The position numbers and the translations under genes were made by a program. Below, piece after piece: positions 7,745-16,524 of a stretch of DNA of 64,000 nucleotides (its first letter is position 1; the number at the start of each line of letters is the position of its first letter). This DNA is from Desulfovibrio sp. 86 (GTDB lineage: Bacteria; Desulfobacterota; Desulfovibrionia; Desulfovibrionales; Desulfovibrionaceae): positions 2,806,001 to 2,870,000 of the forward strand of contig NZ_LR738849.1 of NCBI RefSeq assembly GCF_902702915.1, in the 5' to 3' direction. The notes under the pieces were generated by a model. It saw only the letters and a program-made list of their open reading frames with translations, was not told the origin of the DNA and searched no databases.

Positions 7745-9661
7745 TTGGCAAAAAACCGCGCATTGCAGCAGTGGCGGGTGGAGGATTCCATCGAACTGTA
7801 CGGTATCCGCAATTGGGGTGCCGGATATTTTGACGTTTCCGACGCGGGCGAAGTGGTTATTTGCCCGCAGGGTCCCAAGGGGCCGCAGGTTTCAATACCG
7901 GAGATCATCTCCGGCCTGCGGGACAGGGGCCACGACATGCCCGTGCTTTTGCGCGTGGAAAATATTTTGGACTCGCGCATAGCGAATATTCACGAGAGTT
8001 TCCGTAAGGCCATCAAGAATCTCGGCTATACCGGGGCCTATCGTGGCGTTTTTCCCATCAAGGTAAACCAGCAGCAGCAGGTGGTGGAAAAAATCGCCCA
8101 GTTCGGGGCGCAGTACCACCACGGGCTTGAGGTCGGCTCCAAGGCCGAACTTATCGCCGCCGTGTCGCTGATGCTGGACCGCGAGGCCTGCATTATCTGC
8201 AACGGTTACAAGGATGAGGAATTCATGGATCTGGGGCTTCAGGCTCTGCGCCTGGGCTTCAACGTCTTTTTCGTGCTCGAGATGCCCAGCGAACTCGGCG
8301 TGCTGCTTGAGCGCAGCAAGGTTCTTGGCGTGCGGCCCAACATCGGCGTGCGCGCCAAGCTGGCTGTAAAGGCTGGCGGGCACTGGACGGACTCCGGCGG
8401 CGAGCGCTCCACCTTCGGGCTTTCTCCTGCCCAGATCGTGGACGTGGTGGATACGCTCAAGGCGCACGACATGCTTGATTGCTTCAAGCTGCTGCACTAT
8501 CACCTGGGTTCGCAGGTTTCCAACATCCGTGACATCCGTACAGGGGTTATGGAAGGCACGCGTCTTTACGCGGGCCTTATGGAAGAGGGCGCGCCCATGG
8601 GCTACCTTGACCTTGGCGGCGGCCTTGCCGTTGACTATGACGGCTCGCATACCAACTATATTTCTTCGCGCAACTACAGTCTGGACGAATACTGCACAGA
8701 CGTGGTGGAAGCCATCATGAGCACCCTGGATGAGGCCAATGTGCCCCATCCGCATATTATCACCGAATCGGGACGCGCCACCGTGGCCTATTATTCGGTG
8801 CTGCTGTTCAACGTACTGGACGTGAGCATTGTCGAAGAGGTGCAACTGCCTGATGTTCTGCCCGAAGGCACGCCGGAACCCGTACAAAACCTGCGCGAAA
8901 CGCTGGCCAACATCAGCCTGCGCAACTTGCAGGAGTGCTATAACGACGCCATCTACTATCGTGACGAGATGCGGCAGCTTTTCTCCATGGGCCGCGCGAA
9001 CCTGCGTGAGCGGACGCTGGCCGAACGGTTTTTCTGGGCCATCATCATGCGTATCGCCCAGGAAAAAACCCGGCTCAAGAACGTGCCCCGCGATCTGGCC
9101 GATATTGACGTGAGCCTGGCCGACATCTACTACGGCAACTTCAGCGTGTTCCAGTCCTTGCCCGACACCTGGGCCATTGACCAGCTTTTCCCGGTCATGC
9201 CCATCCACAGGCTCAAGGAATTTCCGGCGCGGCACGCCATTATTTCGGACATTACCTGCGATTCGGACGGCCGCATCGATCAGTTCATTGACCCTCAGGG
9301 CATGAAGCCCACGCTGGAGCTGCACCCCCTGCGTGACGGCGAGGAATACTATCTTGGCGTGTTTCTTGTGGGCGCATATCAGGAAACCCTCGGCGACCTG
9401 CATAACCTCATGGGAGACACCAACGTCGTGTCCATCCGTGTGGCCGATGACGGAAGCTATGAGTATGTGCGCGAAATTCGTGGCGACTCTGTGGCGGACA
9501 TTCTGAGCTATGTGGAATATGACCCGCGCCGCATCCTTGAGGACCTGCGCGACACTGCCGAGCAGGCCGTGCGCCAGGGCCGTATCTCGCCCAGCGACAG
9601 GTTCTCCATCATGCAGGCATTTGAAGACGGTTTGCGCGGCTATACCTATTTTGAAAGGTAG
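7745..9661 (+). CDS. speA: Biosynthetic arginine decarboxylase
   Basis: 638 residues, close to the E. coli enzyme length of about 658. It is a PLP fold-III decarboxylase converting arginine to agmatine for polyamine synthesis. The PLP Lys is K106 in FPIKVNQQQQVV. Further family motifs are YHHGLEVGSKAEL, FGLSPAQ, HLGSQVSNIRDIR, LDLGGGLAVDYDGS, ESGRATVAYYSVL, and the C-terminal SDITCDSDGRIDQF and VGAYQETLGDLHNLMGDTN. The start is a TTG preceded by aaggag with 6-nt spacing; no upstream ATG fits. It is monocistronic and ends in a strong terminator. Confidence 0.97.
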   Translation: MAKNRALQQWRVEDSIELYGIRNWGAGYFDVSDAGEVVICPQGPKGPQVSIPEIISGLRDRGHDMPVLLRVENILDSRIANIHESFRKAIKNLGYTGAYRGVFPIKVNQQQQVVEKIAQFGAQYHHGLEVGSKAELIAAVSLMLDREACIICNGYKDEEFMDLGLQALRLGFNVFFVLEMPSELGVLLERSKVLGVRPNIGVRAKLAVKAGGHWTDSGGERSTFGLSPAQIVDVVDTLKAHDMLDCFKLLHYHLGSQVSNIRDIRTGVMEGTRLYAGLMEEGAPMGYLDLGGGLAVDYDGSHTNYISSRNYSLDEYCTDVVEAIMSTLDEANVPHPHIITESGRATVAYYSVLLFNVLDVSIVEEVQLPDVLPEGTPEPVQNLRETLANISLRNLQECYNDAIYYRDEMRQLFSMGRANLRERTLAERFFWAIIMRIAQEKTRLKNVPRDLADIDVSLADIYYGNFSVFQSLPDTWAIDQLFPVMPIHRLKEFPARHAIISDITCDSDGRIDQFIDPQGMKPTLELHPLRDGEEYYLGVFLVGAYQETLGDLHNLMGDTNVVSIRVADDGSYEYVREIRGDSVADILSYVEYDPRRILEDLRDTAEQAVRQGRISPSDRFSIMQAFEDGLRGYTYFER

Positions 9662-9769
9662 GCCGCTGCAAAAATGCGCTTCAGAAAAGTGGAGTGCCGC
9701 CAATAGGCGCTCTCCGGGAACATGCGTCTGTTACAGCAGGTAACAGGGCAGGCGAACGTACAGCGAAAC

Positions 9770-9805
9770 AAAACCGGCGGCGGGCATTGGCCCGCCGCCG
9801 GTTTT
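9770..9805. terminator. Strong bidirectional terminator after speA
   Basis: A perfect 16-bp stem (aaaaccggcggcgggc) with an ATTG loop is followed by cgcgtgtttt on the plus strand. The A/T-ended stem suits termination from both sides, so it separates speA from the convergent diguanylate cyclase gene. Confidence 0.85.
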
Positions 9806-9883
9806 CGCGTGTTTTGCCGTTGAAAAAAGCCTGCCCTCCCATGCCGCACGCGAGAGTCAGCATGCCGCACCATGGCGTGAACG

Positions 9884-9906
9884 TGCCGAAAATCGCATTT
9901 TCGGCA
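9884..9906. terminator. Hairpin in the speA/diguanylate cyclase spacer
   Basis: tgccgaaaat-cgc-attttcggca is a perfect 10-bp stem with a 3-nt loop. It is likely part of the 3' end of the minus-strand diguanylate cyclase transcript. No clean T-run follows, so its terminator role is uncertain. Confidence 0.4.
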
Positions 9907-9983
9907 ACATGCCAAGGGTGAGCTGTGCAGCAGCGCCGCGCTGGCGCGCTGATTTAACATGGCTGCTGCGTTGTTTACGCCTG

Positions 9984-11348
9984 CTATCCACGGGGCGTAT
10001 TGCGCACGCTGCCGTGTGACTGCTTGTCCCTGTACATGGCCTGGTCAGCCTGTGAAAGCAGCGCGTCCATATCCGTTCCCTGGTCGGGGTAAACGGCCGT
10101 GCCCACGCTGAAGGTAATGGCGACGGGAATGCCCTCGGAGGGCAATCCTTTTGCCAGTTCACGGCGCGCATTTTCCAGGGCCTCCCGTGTCCGGGCCACG
10201 TTATTTTCTCCCGGCAGTATGAGAATGAATTCGTCACCGCCTATGCGGGCCAGAGCGTGGGGCTTGGGAGCGTATTTGCGCATGGTGGCCGTAAAATGCT
10301 GCAACACCCTATCCCCGGCCTTGTGTCCGTACGTGTCGTTGATGGGCTTGAATTTGTTCAGATCCAGATAGTACAGGCTGAATTTCTCTTCAGGGTCGGT
10401 TTCGATCCGCTGCCCAAGATCGTTAAAGAGCCCGCGCCTGTTGAGACAGCCTGTCAGGGCGTCGATATATACAATCTCTTCCAAACGGCGATGCGCCAGC
10501 GCCATGTCATGTCTGCGCTGCACCAGCATGGAAAACAGCACGCTGAGCAGCAGGCTGAAGCCAATGTAAAGCCATGTTTCCGGGAGCTGGTACCAGGCCC
10601 TTTTTGCAGAAAGCTTGAAAAACCACTTGGCATTGAGTATGTGCACTGGCATTTCCAGGTAGGGAGCGCCCCTGGATTCACGGCTGGCGCCCGTGGCGAG
10701 TATCTGGCGCTTTCCGTCGTAGGGGCTGTTGCGCCAGATTTCATAGGGCAGCCCCAGTTCGTCAAGCAGTCGCAACTCCGCGGCCTTCAGCACTTCAGGA
10801 AAATTGAGAGCAATACAGACAATCCCCCAGAACTGTTTGGGTGCGTTCTTGCCGCCGGTGTAGACCGACAGACGGCCCACCAGACCCGTGCCGCCTGTTA
10901 TGAGGGGTACAGGGCCCGCCATGACCATATGGCTGCTGTGTCTGGCCTGCCGTACCACTTCCCAACAGCCGAAAGAGTAGGACAGTATGTCCTTGCCCAG
11001 CAGAACCTCGTTGTCCCGTAGGGGATACACATGGCTTATGATGCCCTTAGGCGCCAGGGCAAGGGCCTGAATACATGGGTCGTCAAGAAGTGCGGCCGCT
11101 ACCTGCTCAAAGCTGTCGATTTTTCCGTTGTTCGTAATGGCAATGGAAGCAAGTGACTGTGTTTTATACAAATATTTTGTCAGAGTGCTTGTCAGTTTAT
11201 CTCTTTGCAACGTAAATACGCTCTTGAGCTCAGCTGTGCGCATCTGCGCGTTGCGCTGCACAAGAAACCCTGCTCCCAGCAAGGTCAGCGACAGTGAAAT
11301 TGCAAGCGCCACGAAAAAGTGCCGACAGTCTTTCAAACATCTGCGCAT
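9984..11348 (-). CDS. Membrane diguanylate cyclase, CHASE-GGDEF
   Basis: 454 residues. ATG 11348 is preferred because ggagg lies 5 nt upstream; an ATG 4 codons earlier would itself contain that ribosome site. Architecture: TM1 (HFFVALAISLSLTLLGAGFLV), a periplasmic CHASE-like sensor (motif VYPLRDNEVLLGKDI), TM2 (WLYIGFSLLLSVLFSML), then a GGDEF domain with an intact GGDEF at residues 370-374 (ARIGGDEFILIL). It should make cyclic di-GMP from GTP in response to a periplasmic ligand. No RxxD inhibitory site is seen five residues before GGDEF, so product inhibition may be absent. Confidence 0.92.
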   Translation of the reverse strand: MRRCLKDCRHFFVALAISLSLTLLGAGFLVQRNAQMRTAELKSVFTLQRDKLTSTLTKYLYKTQSLASIAITNNGKIDSFEQVAAALLDDPCIQALALAPKGIISHVYPLRDNEVLLGKDILSYSFGCWEVVRQARHSSHMVMAGPVPLITGGTGLVGRLSVYTGGKNAPKQFWGIVCIALNFPEVLKAAELRLLDELGLPYEIWRNSPYDGKRQILATGASRESRGAPYLEMPVHILNAKWFFKLSAKRAWYQLPETWLYIGFSLLLSVLFSMLVQRRHDMALAHRRLEEIVYIDALTGCLNRRGLFNDLGQRIETDPEEKFSLYYLDLNKFKPINDTYGHKAGDRVLQHFTATMRKYAPKPHALARIGGDEFILILPGENNVARTREALENARRELAKGLPSEGIPVAITFSVGTAVYPDQGTDMDALLSQADQAMYRDKQSHGSVRNTPRG

Positions 11349-12373
11349 GCAAGCCTCCATATGCTGCCGGAAGTGACTTCACGTTGCCCCCATGCAATCT
11401 TTGCCAAAGGTGATCTTTGACAGTAGAGGGTCGCTGTCGCGGTGATTGTGCCATGTGAGATACCTCAGTTCTCGTCGGACATGGCGTTTTTTCGCAGCGC
11501 TGTTTTTGCTGGCGCGTATTTGCAGCGTGCAGGTGATGACAGGGGCGCATGCGCTGCTGGCCAGCATGGGGCGCGTTGCGGCTGCCCGAATCATGGGCGC
11601 GTCAATATTTGGGTAAAAATTCGTATCCGTACGGGGTGCCAGTCACGGCGTAGGGAGTTTCCGGGCACGGCCTGTAGTGCATTCAGACGGTTGCGTGTTG
11701 AAGACAAAAGCCTTTGTTGTGCCGTCGCCACGCTGCAGTCTCCACCACATCTGCCTGCTGGCAAGATTGCCAAGAATCTGACTGCAGGCGCAATTTTTAT
11801 TCCATTAAAGCAAAAGATCTGATGGCGTACCCTCGCAACGGGAATAAACCGTTTGTGTATAGAAGGTTAGAGTTGCTGTTGTGTAGTGAAAACAGCTATT
11901 GTAAACTTTACACAATACTGAATTGTTGGTTGTAAAATGTGCAGAACGCTAATTGTAATAGTATCTGTTGCATAATTTTATATCCAAGGTATCTAGTATA
12001 TATTGCTGTGCTCTATAAAAAACTATTATCAATTCAAATTTATGATAGTGAGTACAATAAAAATTGAAATAAAATGCCATGAAAAACTATTTCGGCGTAC
12101 AAACAAAAATTATAAAATGCAAAAATTTTATAAAATGTGTACTGCACCGCACAGTAAAGCAGCTATTCTGTGTAGTTGTTTTTATTAGTATTAAAACATA
12201 TTGCATAGTTCTTCAATAATAAAATAATGCCTGCGTTACAGGGATGTTACGAATGCGCCCTCCATCCGCAAGGGCAAAAAGTAAGCCGGATCACGGGCAT
12301 GGCTCTGGGGCAGGCTGGAAGCAGGCGGCGGGTAAATAGCGGAAGGATTCCTTTCGTAAAGGCCTTTTGATTT
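11349..12373. other. 1-kb gene-poor region, AT-rich in its second half
   Basis: No open frame here has recognisable family motifs or a supporting ribosome site. Roughly 11810-12235 is markedly AT-rich compared with the surrounding 60% GC DNA, which suggests acquired or decaying DNA. The first part contains the promoter region of the diguanylate cyclase. Confidence 0.6.
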
Positions 12374-12490
12374 ATGGGGGGCATTACACATTCCCTTTAT
12401 GCCGGGCTGAACATGATTGCCTTCGCTGCTAAGAACCTGGGCGACTATGTGGAGCAATGCCAGAATGAGCTTGAGCGAGTCAAAAAATAG
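12374..12490 (+). CDS. Small ORF, 38 residues, unknown
   Basis: It encodes MGGITHSLYAGLNMIAFAA followed by a charged helical tail ending in ERVKK. An in-frame stop lies just upstream, so it cannot be longer. The ribosome site is weak (aaagg, 11 nt away). A terminator-like hairpin follows at 12529-12561, which hints at a transcribed unit. It could be the 3' remnant of a larger phage or island gene. I do not recognise it. Confidence 0.35.
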   Translation: MGGITHSLYAGLNMIAFAAKNLGDYVEQCQNELERVKK

Positions 12491-12528
12491 CCTACAATAG
12501 CCACCTGACGGCTTGAAACAAAAATCCC

Positions 12529-12561
12529 GACTCAGTACATGGGCCGGGATTATCTTTAAAA
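12529..12561 (+). terminator. Terminator-like hairpin after the 38-residue ORF
   Basis: aatcccg and cgggatt arms (7 bp) surround a 15-nt loop and are followed by tatcttta on the plus strand. Confidence 0.5.
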
Positions 12562-12582
12562 GGATCGTGTTGAGAAAATAAA

Positions 12583-12606
12583 GTGAGCCCCGACAATGCG
12601 GGGCTC
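12583..12606. terminator. Terminator after the small membrane ORF
   Basis: gagccccg/cggggctc is a perfect 8-bp stem with a 6-nt loop. On the minus strand it is followed by actttatttt, fitting the end of the 46-residue ORF at 12620-12760. Confidence 0.65.
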
Positions 12607-12619
12607 ATGGCGATGCTAC

Positions 12620-12760
12620 TTATTTTGTGGTGCTGACTGTTAGCGGTTGAAGGAACGAAAGGCCTTTACACACAAGTAGCACGGTGACCCCAATGGCTAT
12701 TAAGACCATTGCTGACGGGGGGAATTCCCCCTTCAGACTAATATTTGGTATTGAATTCAT
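12620..12760 (-). CDS. Small putative membrane protein, 46 residues
   Basis: ATG 12760 is preceded by a very strong ribosome site (ggagaggagaa, 4-5 nt spacing), better than most genes here. The product has a short polar N-terminus, one hydrophobic segment of about 17-20 residues (AMVLIAIGVTVLLVCKG) and a short tail, so it is a likely single-pass membrane protein. A good terminator follows. I cannot assign a family; a small phage-type membrane protein or a toxin-like peptide is possible but unproven. Confidence 0.5.
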   Translation of the reverse strand: MNSIPNISLKGEFPPSAMVLIAIGVTVLLVCKGLSFLQPLTVSTTK

Positions 12761-13176
12761 AGCTATTCTCCTCTCCACTAATATTGATAAATACCCACTA
12801 TTAAACACCCTCACAACGAGACTGCTAAAGTGATGTAAATTCAAATAGTAGGATGTTGAGGTGTAGCTATGTTTGTTCAAATAATTTTTCTTGTTTCTGA
12901 ACGGTAACTGCCCACAAATCTTCTGTCAACAAGTTATTACAGGATCCATTTGACACTCTCGGGGAAGGAACGAAGTGCGGCAGTTTAGGGATCCATGTTG
13001 CACTGATCTGTTTGTAAAGATTTCTAACCCAATATAGTAGCTGTAGATTTTTCTACGCACGGCTCTTTCACAAACCTCATCTCATTCCCCTGTACCACTT
13101 CAATCCTCTTCGCATTAGTGAGTTTCTATGCGGGGGGCTATTCTGTTCAACCCCCTTCTGCCGGGCGAGGTGTCGC
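12761..13176. other. 415-bp spacer, nothing recognised
   Basis: It lies between the small membrane ORF and the 3' end of the secreted protein gene. GC is lower than average. Short similar blocks ggatccattt and ggatccatgt occur about 45 bp apart. No gene, RNA or convincing terminator is seen. Confidence 0.5.
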
Positions 13177-13548
13177 TTACTGTTTTCGCCTGAACTCTGT
13201 TGAGAGAAGCAGGCAGGTATCGCCATATTTCTCAACAACACGTGATATGTTCCCGCAACTGTATTCAACTTCTTCATATACCTGTTTTTTAAACAAATTG
13301 AATCTGGACTGAGCCGTTTTTTGGTTTGAAAAAAAGATTGATGCCATAAGCATCTCATCCCCTAATTGAGCGAATTTCTGCTTTGTTTCTAGGTTCTTTT
13401 CGTCTTTTATACATTCTTCTACGACAATATAATACGCAGCATACATTGATGAATTTGAAGCTAATTCGTTTAAAGCGTTTTCATCTGCCGCGTAGACAGC
13501 GCCACTTATCCCTAGCGTTATGAGTATGGCGGGCAACATTTTTTTCAT
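13177..13548 (-). CDS. Secreted protein of unknown function
   Basis: 123 residues from ATG 13548, with gagg 7-8 nt upstream. It begins with a clear signal peptide (KKMLPAILITLGISGAVYA, cleavage before or after AD). The mature part is about 100 residues, helical and charged, with three Cys (EECIKD, YSCGN, DTCLL). It is probably periplasmic, with one possible disulfide. Codon usage and base composition are more AT-rich than its neighbours, and it sits next to tRNA-Arg, consistent with acquired DNA. No family recognised. Confidence 0.7.
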   Translation of the reverse strand: MKKMLPAILITLGISGAVYAADENALNELASNSSMYAAYYIVVEECIKDEKNLETKQKFAQLGDEMLMASIFFSNQKTAQSRFNLFKKQVYEEVEYSCGNISRVVEKYGDTCLLLSTEFRRKQ

Positions 13549-13651
13549 GCTGTGAACCTCCGGCCCCACCATGCCAGATTCACGACCTTTCACGAAGCAA
13601 AATATTTTTAAGTGGCACACAGGTGGCACAAATAGACAAAAGACACGAAAA

Positions 13652-13681
13652 AAGCGGTCAGCTTATTACAGCTAACCGCTT
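13652..13681 (-). terminator. Terminator of tRNA-Arg
   Basis: On the minus strand, 11-13 nt after the tRNA CCA end, aagcggttagct pairs with agctgaccgctt (one mismatch). It is followed directly by TTTTTTCG. Confidence 0.85.
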
Positions 13682-13691
13682 GATTTTCTTG

Positions 13692-13768
13692 TGGTGCGCC
13701 CGAAGAGATTCGAACTCCTGACCTACAGGTTCGTAGCCTGTTGCTCTATCCAGCTGAGCTACGAGCGC
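13692..13768 (-). tRNA. tRNA-Arg (anticodon ACG)
   Basis: 77 nt including an encoded CCA. The acceptor stem GCGCTCG pairs with CGGGCGC (one G-T). The D arm is AGCTCAGCTGGATAGAGC and the anticodon loop is CTACGAA with anticodon ACG (decodes CGN after inosine modification). The T-loop is TTCGAAT. Its 3' side faces the gene-poor region, a usual integration orientation for mobile elements. Confidence 0.96.
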
Positions 13769-13952
13769 GCAACGAAGGGGAATCTATATTAAGTCGCAGT
13801 GGCCGTCAAGCTTTTTCCAAAATATTTTTTGAAAATCTGCGAGCTTAGTTGAAATTTTCAAAAAGCGTACACGCCATTGCGTGCACCGTCAGCGAGAGAG
13901 CGCTGTCAAAAACACAATAAACCGACGGCAGAAAAATCTGCCCGCAAAGGCA

Positions 13953-14219
13953 CTAGGCTTCGATGCCGTTAACGGCGCGAGCCAGACGCGAAATCTTGCG
14001 CGCAGCCTTCTTCCAGTGCATGGCGCCCTTGCTGGCAGCCTTGGAAAGCACGGAAGTGGCGGCCACCAGAGCTTCATTGGCCTGAGCCTTGTCGGTGCCC
14101 GTGATGGCGGAGCGCACCTGTTTGATGGCGTTCTTCACGCGGGTACGGGCGGCGCGGTTACGACCGGCCCTCTGCAAGCTCTGCCTGTGACGCTTGATGG
14201 CTGACTTATGGTTGGCCAC
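13953..14219 (-). CDS. rpsT: 30S ribosomal protein S20
   Basis: 88 residues. The start is the GTG at 14219, giving (M)[18 protein letters not shown], the usual S20 N-terminus. It is preceded by ggagg at 6-nt spacing; the in-frame ATG codons upstream have no ribosome site and would add a non-family leader. The protein is Lys/Arg/Ala-rich and helical throughout, and binds 16S rRNA in the small subunit body. It is monocistronic, with its own promoter at 14294-14322. Confidence 0.96.
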   Translation of the reverse strand: MANHKSAIKRHRQSLQRAGRNRAARTRVKNAIKQVRSAITGTDKAQANEALVAATSVLSKAASKGAMHWKKAARKISRLARAVNGIEA

Positions 14220-14293
14220 GGTATCCTCCACTATGTTGGGCTTGCGCTGGCAAGCCATGAGTCTGAATTCTGATGCGCTATCGCGAAGACGGG

Positions 14294-14322
14294 TTGTTAG
14301 CACAGCCCCGTATGCCTGTCAA
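14294..14322 (-). promoter_or_regulatory. Candidate sigma-70 promoter of rpsT
   Basis: On the minus strand, TTGACA (14322-14317), a 17-bp spacer and TAACAA (14299-14294) lie about 75 bp before the rpsT GTG. Confidence 0.65.
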
Positions 14323-14364
14323 GCTTTGCGCCGGAATTCCGGCGGCATTCTTTCTTTTTGTCAA

Positions 14365-14417
14365 CCATTCCGGCTGTTCTGATCCCGCCGGCGGGCAGGC
14401 CGGAACAACCGGAATGG
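14365..14417 (-). terminator. Large inverted repeat at the end of the glyQS operon
   Basis: ccattccggctgttc pairs with gaacaaccggaatgg (one mismatch) around an inner GC palindrome (cccgccggcggg). It is located 19 bp after the glyS stop. It has no clear T-run on the minus strand, so it may act as an mRNA 3' stabiliser or a weak terminator. Confidence 0.55.
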
Positions 14418-14435
14418 GAACATACCCAAACAGGG

Positions 14436-16520
14436 CTACATTTGCAAGGCCGCAAAATCGGCCAGACGGGCAAAACGCCCACCCAGGGCCTGCAGCATGG
14501 CCAGGCGGTTGCGCCGCAGGGCCGGGTCATCGCACATGACCATGACGCCGTCAAAAAAAGCGTCCACGGCAGGGCGCACTTCGCTGAGGCAGGCCAGTGC
14601 GCCAGCGTGATCCTGCGCAGTCCACATCTGGTCAAGCTTCGGCAGCAGTTGATCCAGCGTGGCGGCCAGGGCCTTTTCCGCATCTTCCTGCAAAAGATCC
14701 GCCGCCCATTGGGCGGGAATTTCCTCGGCCTGGCCCTGCTTGCGCAGGATGTTGGCCACGCGCTTGAAGGTCTGGGCAGCCTCGGCAAAGCCAGCCTCAC
14801 GGCTGAAGGCCGCCAGGGCGGTCAGGCGCGCGCCGCATTCTTTTACCTGTGCGGAACCTGCGCCAAGCACGGCGTCAACCAGCAGGGTGTCCTGCCCCTG
14901 ACTCATGAAATAGTTGCGCAGCCGGGCGGCGAAAAATTCCATCAGTTTGTCGAGCGCTTCGGCAGGGGGCAGTTTCCACTGCCTGTCGCCGTACAATTCC
15001 TGCGCTTTGGCGAAAACCTGGCGCATGTCCAGCGGCAGGCCGAAATCCAGCACAATGCGTATGATGCCCAAGGCGCAACGGCGAAGGCCGTTGGGGTCTG
15101 CCGCGCCGGTGGGTATCATGCCAAGGCCGAAGCAGCCCGCGAGGGTGTCGGCCTTGTCGGCCAGTGACAAAAGTGCTCCGCCCATGCTGCCCGGCAGGGG
15201 GGAATCCGGCCCGGCGGGCAGGTACTGCTCGGCAACGGCCTGGGCCACAGTGGCGTTTTCGCCTTTGCGCCCGGCGTAGATGCCGCCCATGATGCCCTGA
15301 AGCGTATCAAATTCGCCCACAAGCCCGCTGACCAGGTCGGCCTTGGAGAGCCGCCCGGCGCGCGCGGCGTCGGAAGCGAGGTCAGGGGCGCATTTTTCAG
15401 CCAGCCATTGGCACAGCGCTTCAAGACGGCGCGTCTTGTCGCCCATGCTGCCGAGGCCGCCGATGAAGATGACCGTATCAAGCTTTTGCAGCCAGTGGTC
15501 AAAGGTTTCGCGCAGGTCGGCGCGCCAGAAGAAACGGGCGTCGTCGAGGCGGGCGCGCAGCACTCTTTCCCACCCGCGTTTGACAATATCCATGTCCTCA
15601 GGGGTGATGTTGAGAACCGTCAGAAAATGCGGCAGCAACTGGCCCTGGGCGTCTTCAATGCCAAAGCTTTTCTGGTGGCTTTCCATGCTGGTCAGCAGCA
15701 CCTCGCGCGGAACCTCAAGGTAGGCCGGATCAAAATCCGCCAGCAGGGGCACGGGATGCTCGGCAAGTCCCTGTACTTCGTCAAGGAGGCTGTCTTTCCA
15801 CAGAACCTTGCCCTTGGCGGCCACGGCCTGGGCATTGCCGCCCTCGATGATGATCTTGCGGCGCTGCGCGGGGTCAAGGGTGATGGCGCAGGGCCCGGCC
15901 AGGGTTTTCAGAAAATCGTCGGCATGGGCCACGGCAAAGGGGCCGGGGCCGTGGATGCGGTGGCCGCAGGTTTCGCGCCCGGAGGTTATGGGGCCAACCT
16001 CGAAGGGGATGACCTCGCTGTCCAGCAGGGCCAGTATCCAGCGCAGGGGCCGGGCATAGGCAAAGGAGTAATTGCCCCAGCGCATGCGCTTGGCAAAGGG
16101 CAGGGCCGCGATGACGGCCGGGCATATGGCCGCCAGAAGACCGTTGGCGTGCGCGCCGCCGGTGTGCTTGCGCACGGCGACATAGACGCCTTTTTCGGTT
16201 TCCTGCTGAAAAACGTCGTCAAGGGTGCAGCCGTTGGTGCGCACAAAGCCTTCAAGGGCCTTGGTGGCCTTGCCGTTGGCGTCATAGGCCACGCGGACGG
16301 GCGGGCCGGCCACGATGTCCTCGCGTTCAACCTGCACGGGATTGAGATTTTCAATCATGACCACGGCGCGCCGCGGCGTGCTCATGACGCGCAGATCGCC
16401 ATATTCCAGACCGGCTTCATCAAGGGCTGCGGCAAACCTTGCGGAGAGTTCCGCCTCTTCGGGAGCCAGAAAACGGGAGGGCAGTTCTTCGCTGCCAATT
16501 TCAAGCACAAAGGTGGCCAC
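14436..16520 (-). CDS. glyS: Glycyl-tRNA synthetase beta subunit
   Basis: 694 residues from GTG 16520 (ATFVLEIGSEELPSRF, the standard beta-subunit N-terminus), with gagg 8 nt upstream. ATG codons further upstream lie inside glyQ. Family motifs include PRRAVVMIENL, PKRMRW-type FAKRMRWG, HRIHGPG, and a C-terminal HD/anticodon-binding-like region (SKADLVSGLVGEFDTLQG). With glyQ it forms the alpha2-beta2 enzyme charging tRNA-Gly in the cytoplasm. The gap to glyQ is 4 bp. Confidence 0.97.
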   Translation of the reverse strand: MATFVLEIGSEELPSRFLAPEEAELSARFAAALDEAGLEYGDLRVMSTPRRAVVMIENLNPVQVEREDIVAGPPVRVAYDANGKATKALEGFVRTNGCTLDDVFQQETEKGVYVAVRKHTGGAHANGLLAAICPAVIAALPFAKRMRWGNYSFAYARPLRWILALLDSEVIPFEVGPITSGRETCGHRIHGPGPFAVAHADDFLKTLAGPCAITLDPAQRRKIIIEGGNAQAVAAKGKVLWKDSLLDEVQGLAEHPVPLLADFDPAYLEVPREVLLTSMESHQKSFGIEDAQGQLLPHFLTVLNITPEDMDIVKRGWERVLRARLDDARFFWRADLRETFDHWLQKLDTVIFIGGLGSMGDKTRRLEALCQWLAEKCAPDLASDAARAGRLSKADLVSGLVGEFDTLQGIMGGIYAGRKGENATVAQAVAEQYLPAGPDSPLPGSMGGALLSLADKADTLAGCFGLGMIPTGAADPNGLRRCALGIIRIVLDFGLPLDMRQVFAKAQELYGDRQWKLPPAEALDKLMEFFAARLRNYFMSQGQDTLLVDAVLGAGSAQVKECGARLTALAAFSREAGFAEAAQTFKRVANILRKQGQAEEIPAQWAADLLQEDAEKALAATLDQLLPKLDQMWTAQDHAGALACLSEVRPAVDAFFDGVMVMCDDPALRRNRLAMLQALGGRFARLADFAALQM

Positions 16521-16524
16521 GGCT

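Noticed and set aside
7892..9703. 603-codon minus-strand open frame opposite speA
   Set aside because: GC-rich third-position shadow of the speA coding strand; no motifs or ribosome site.
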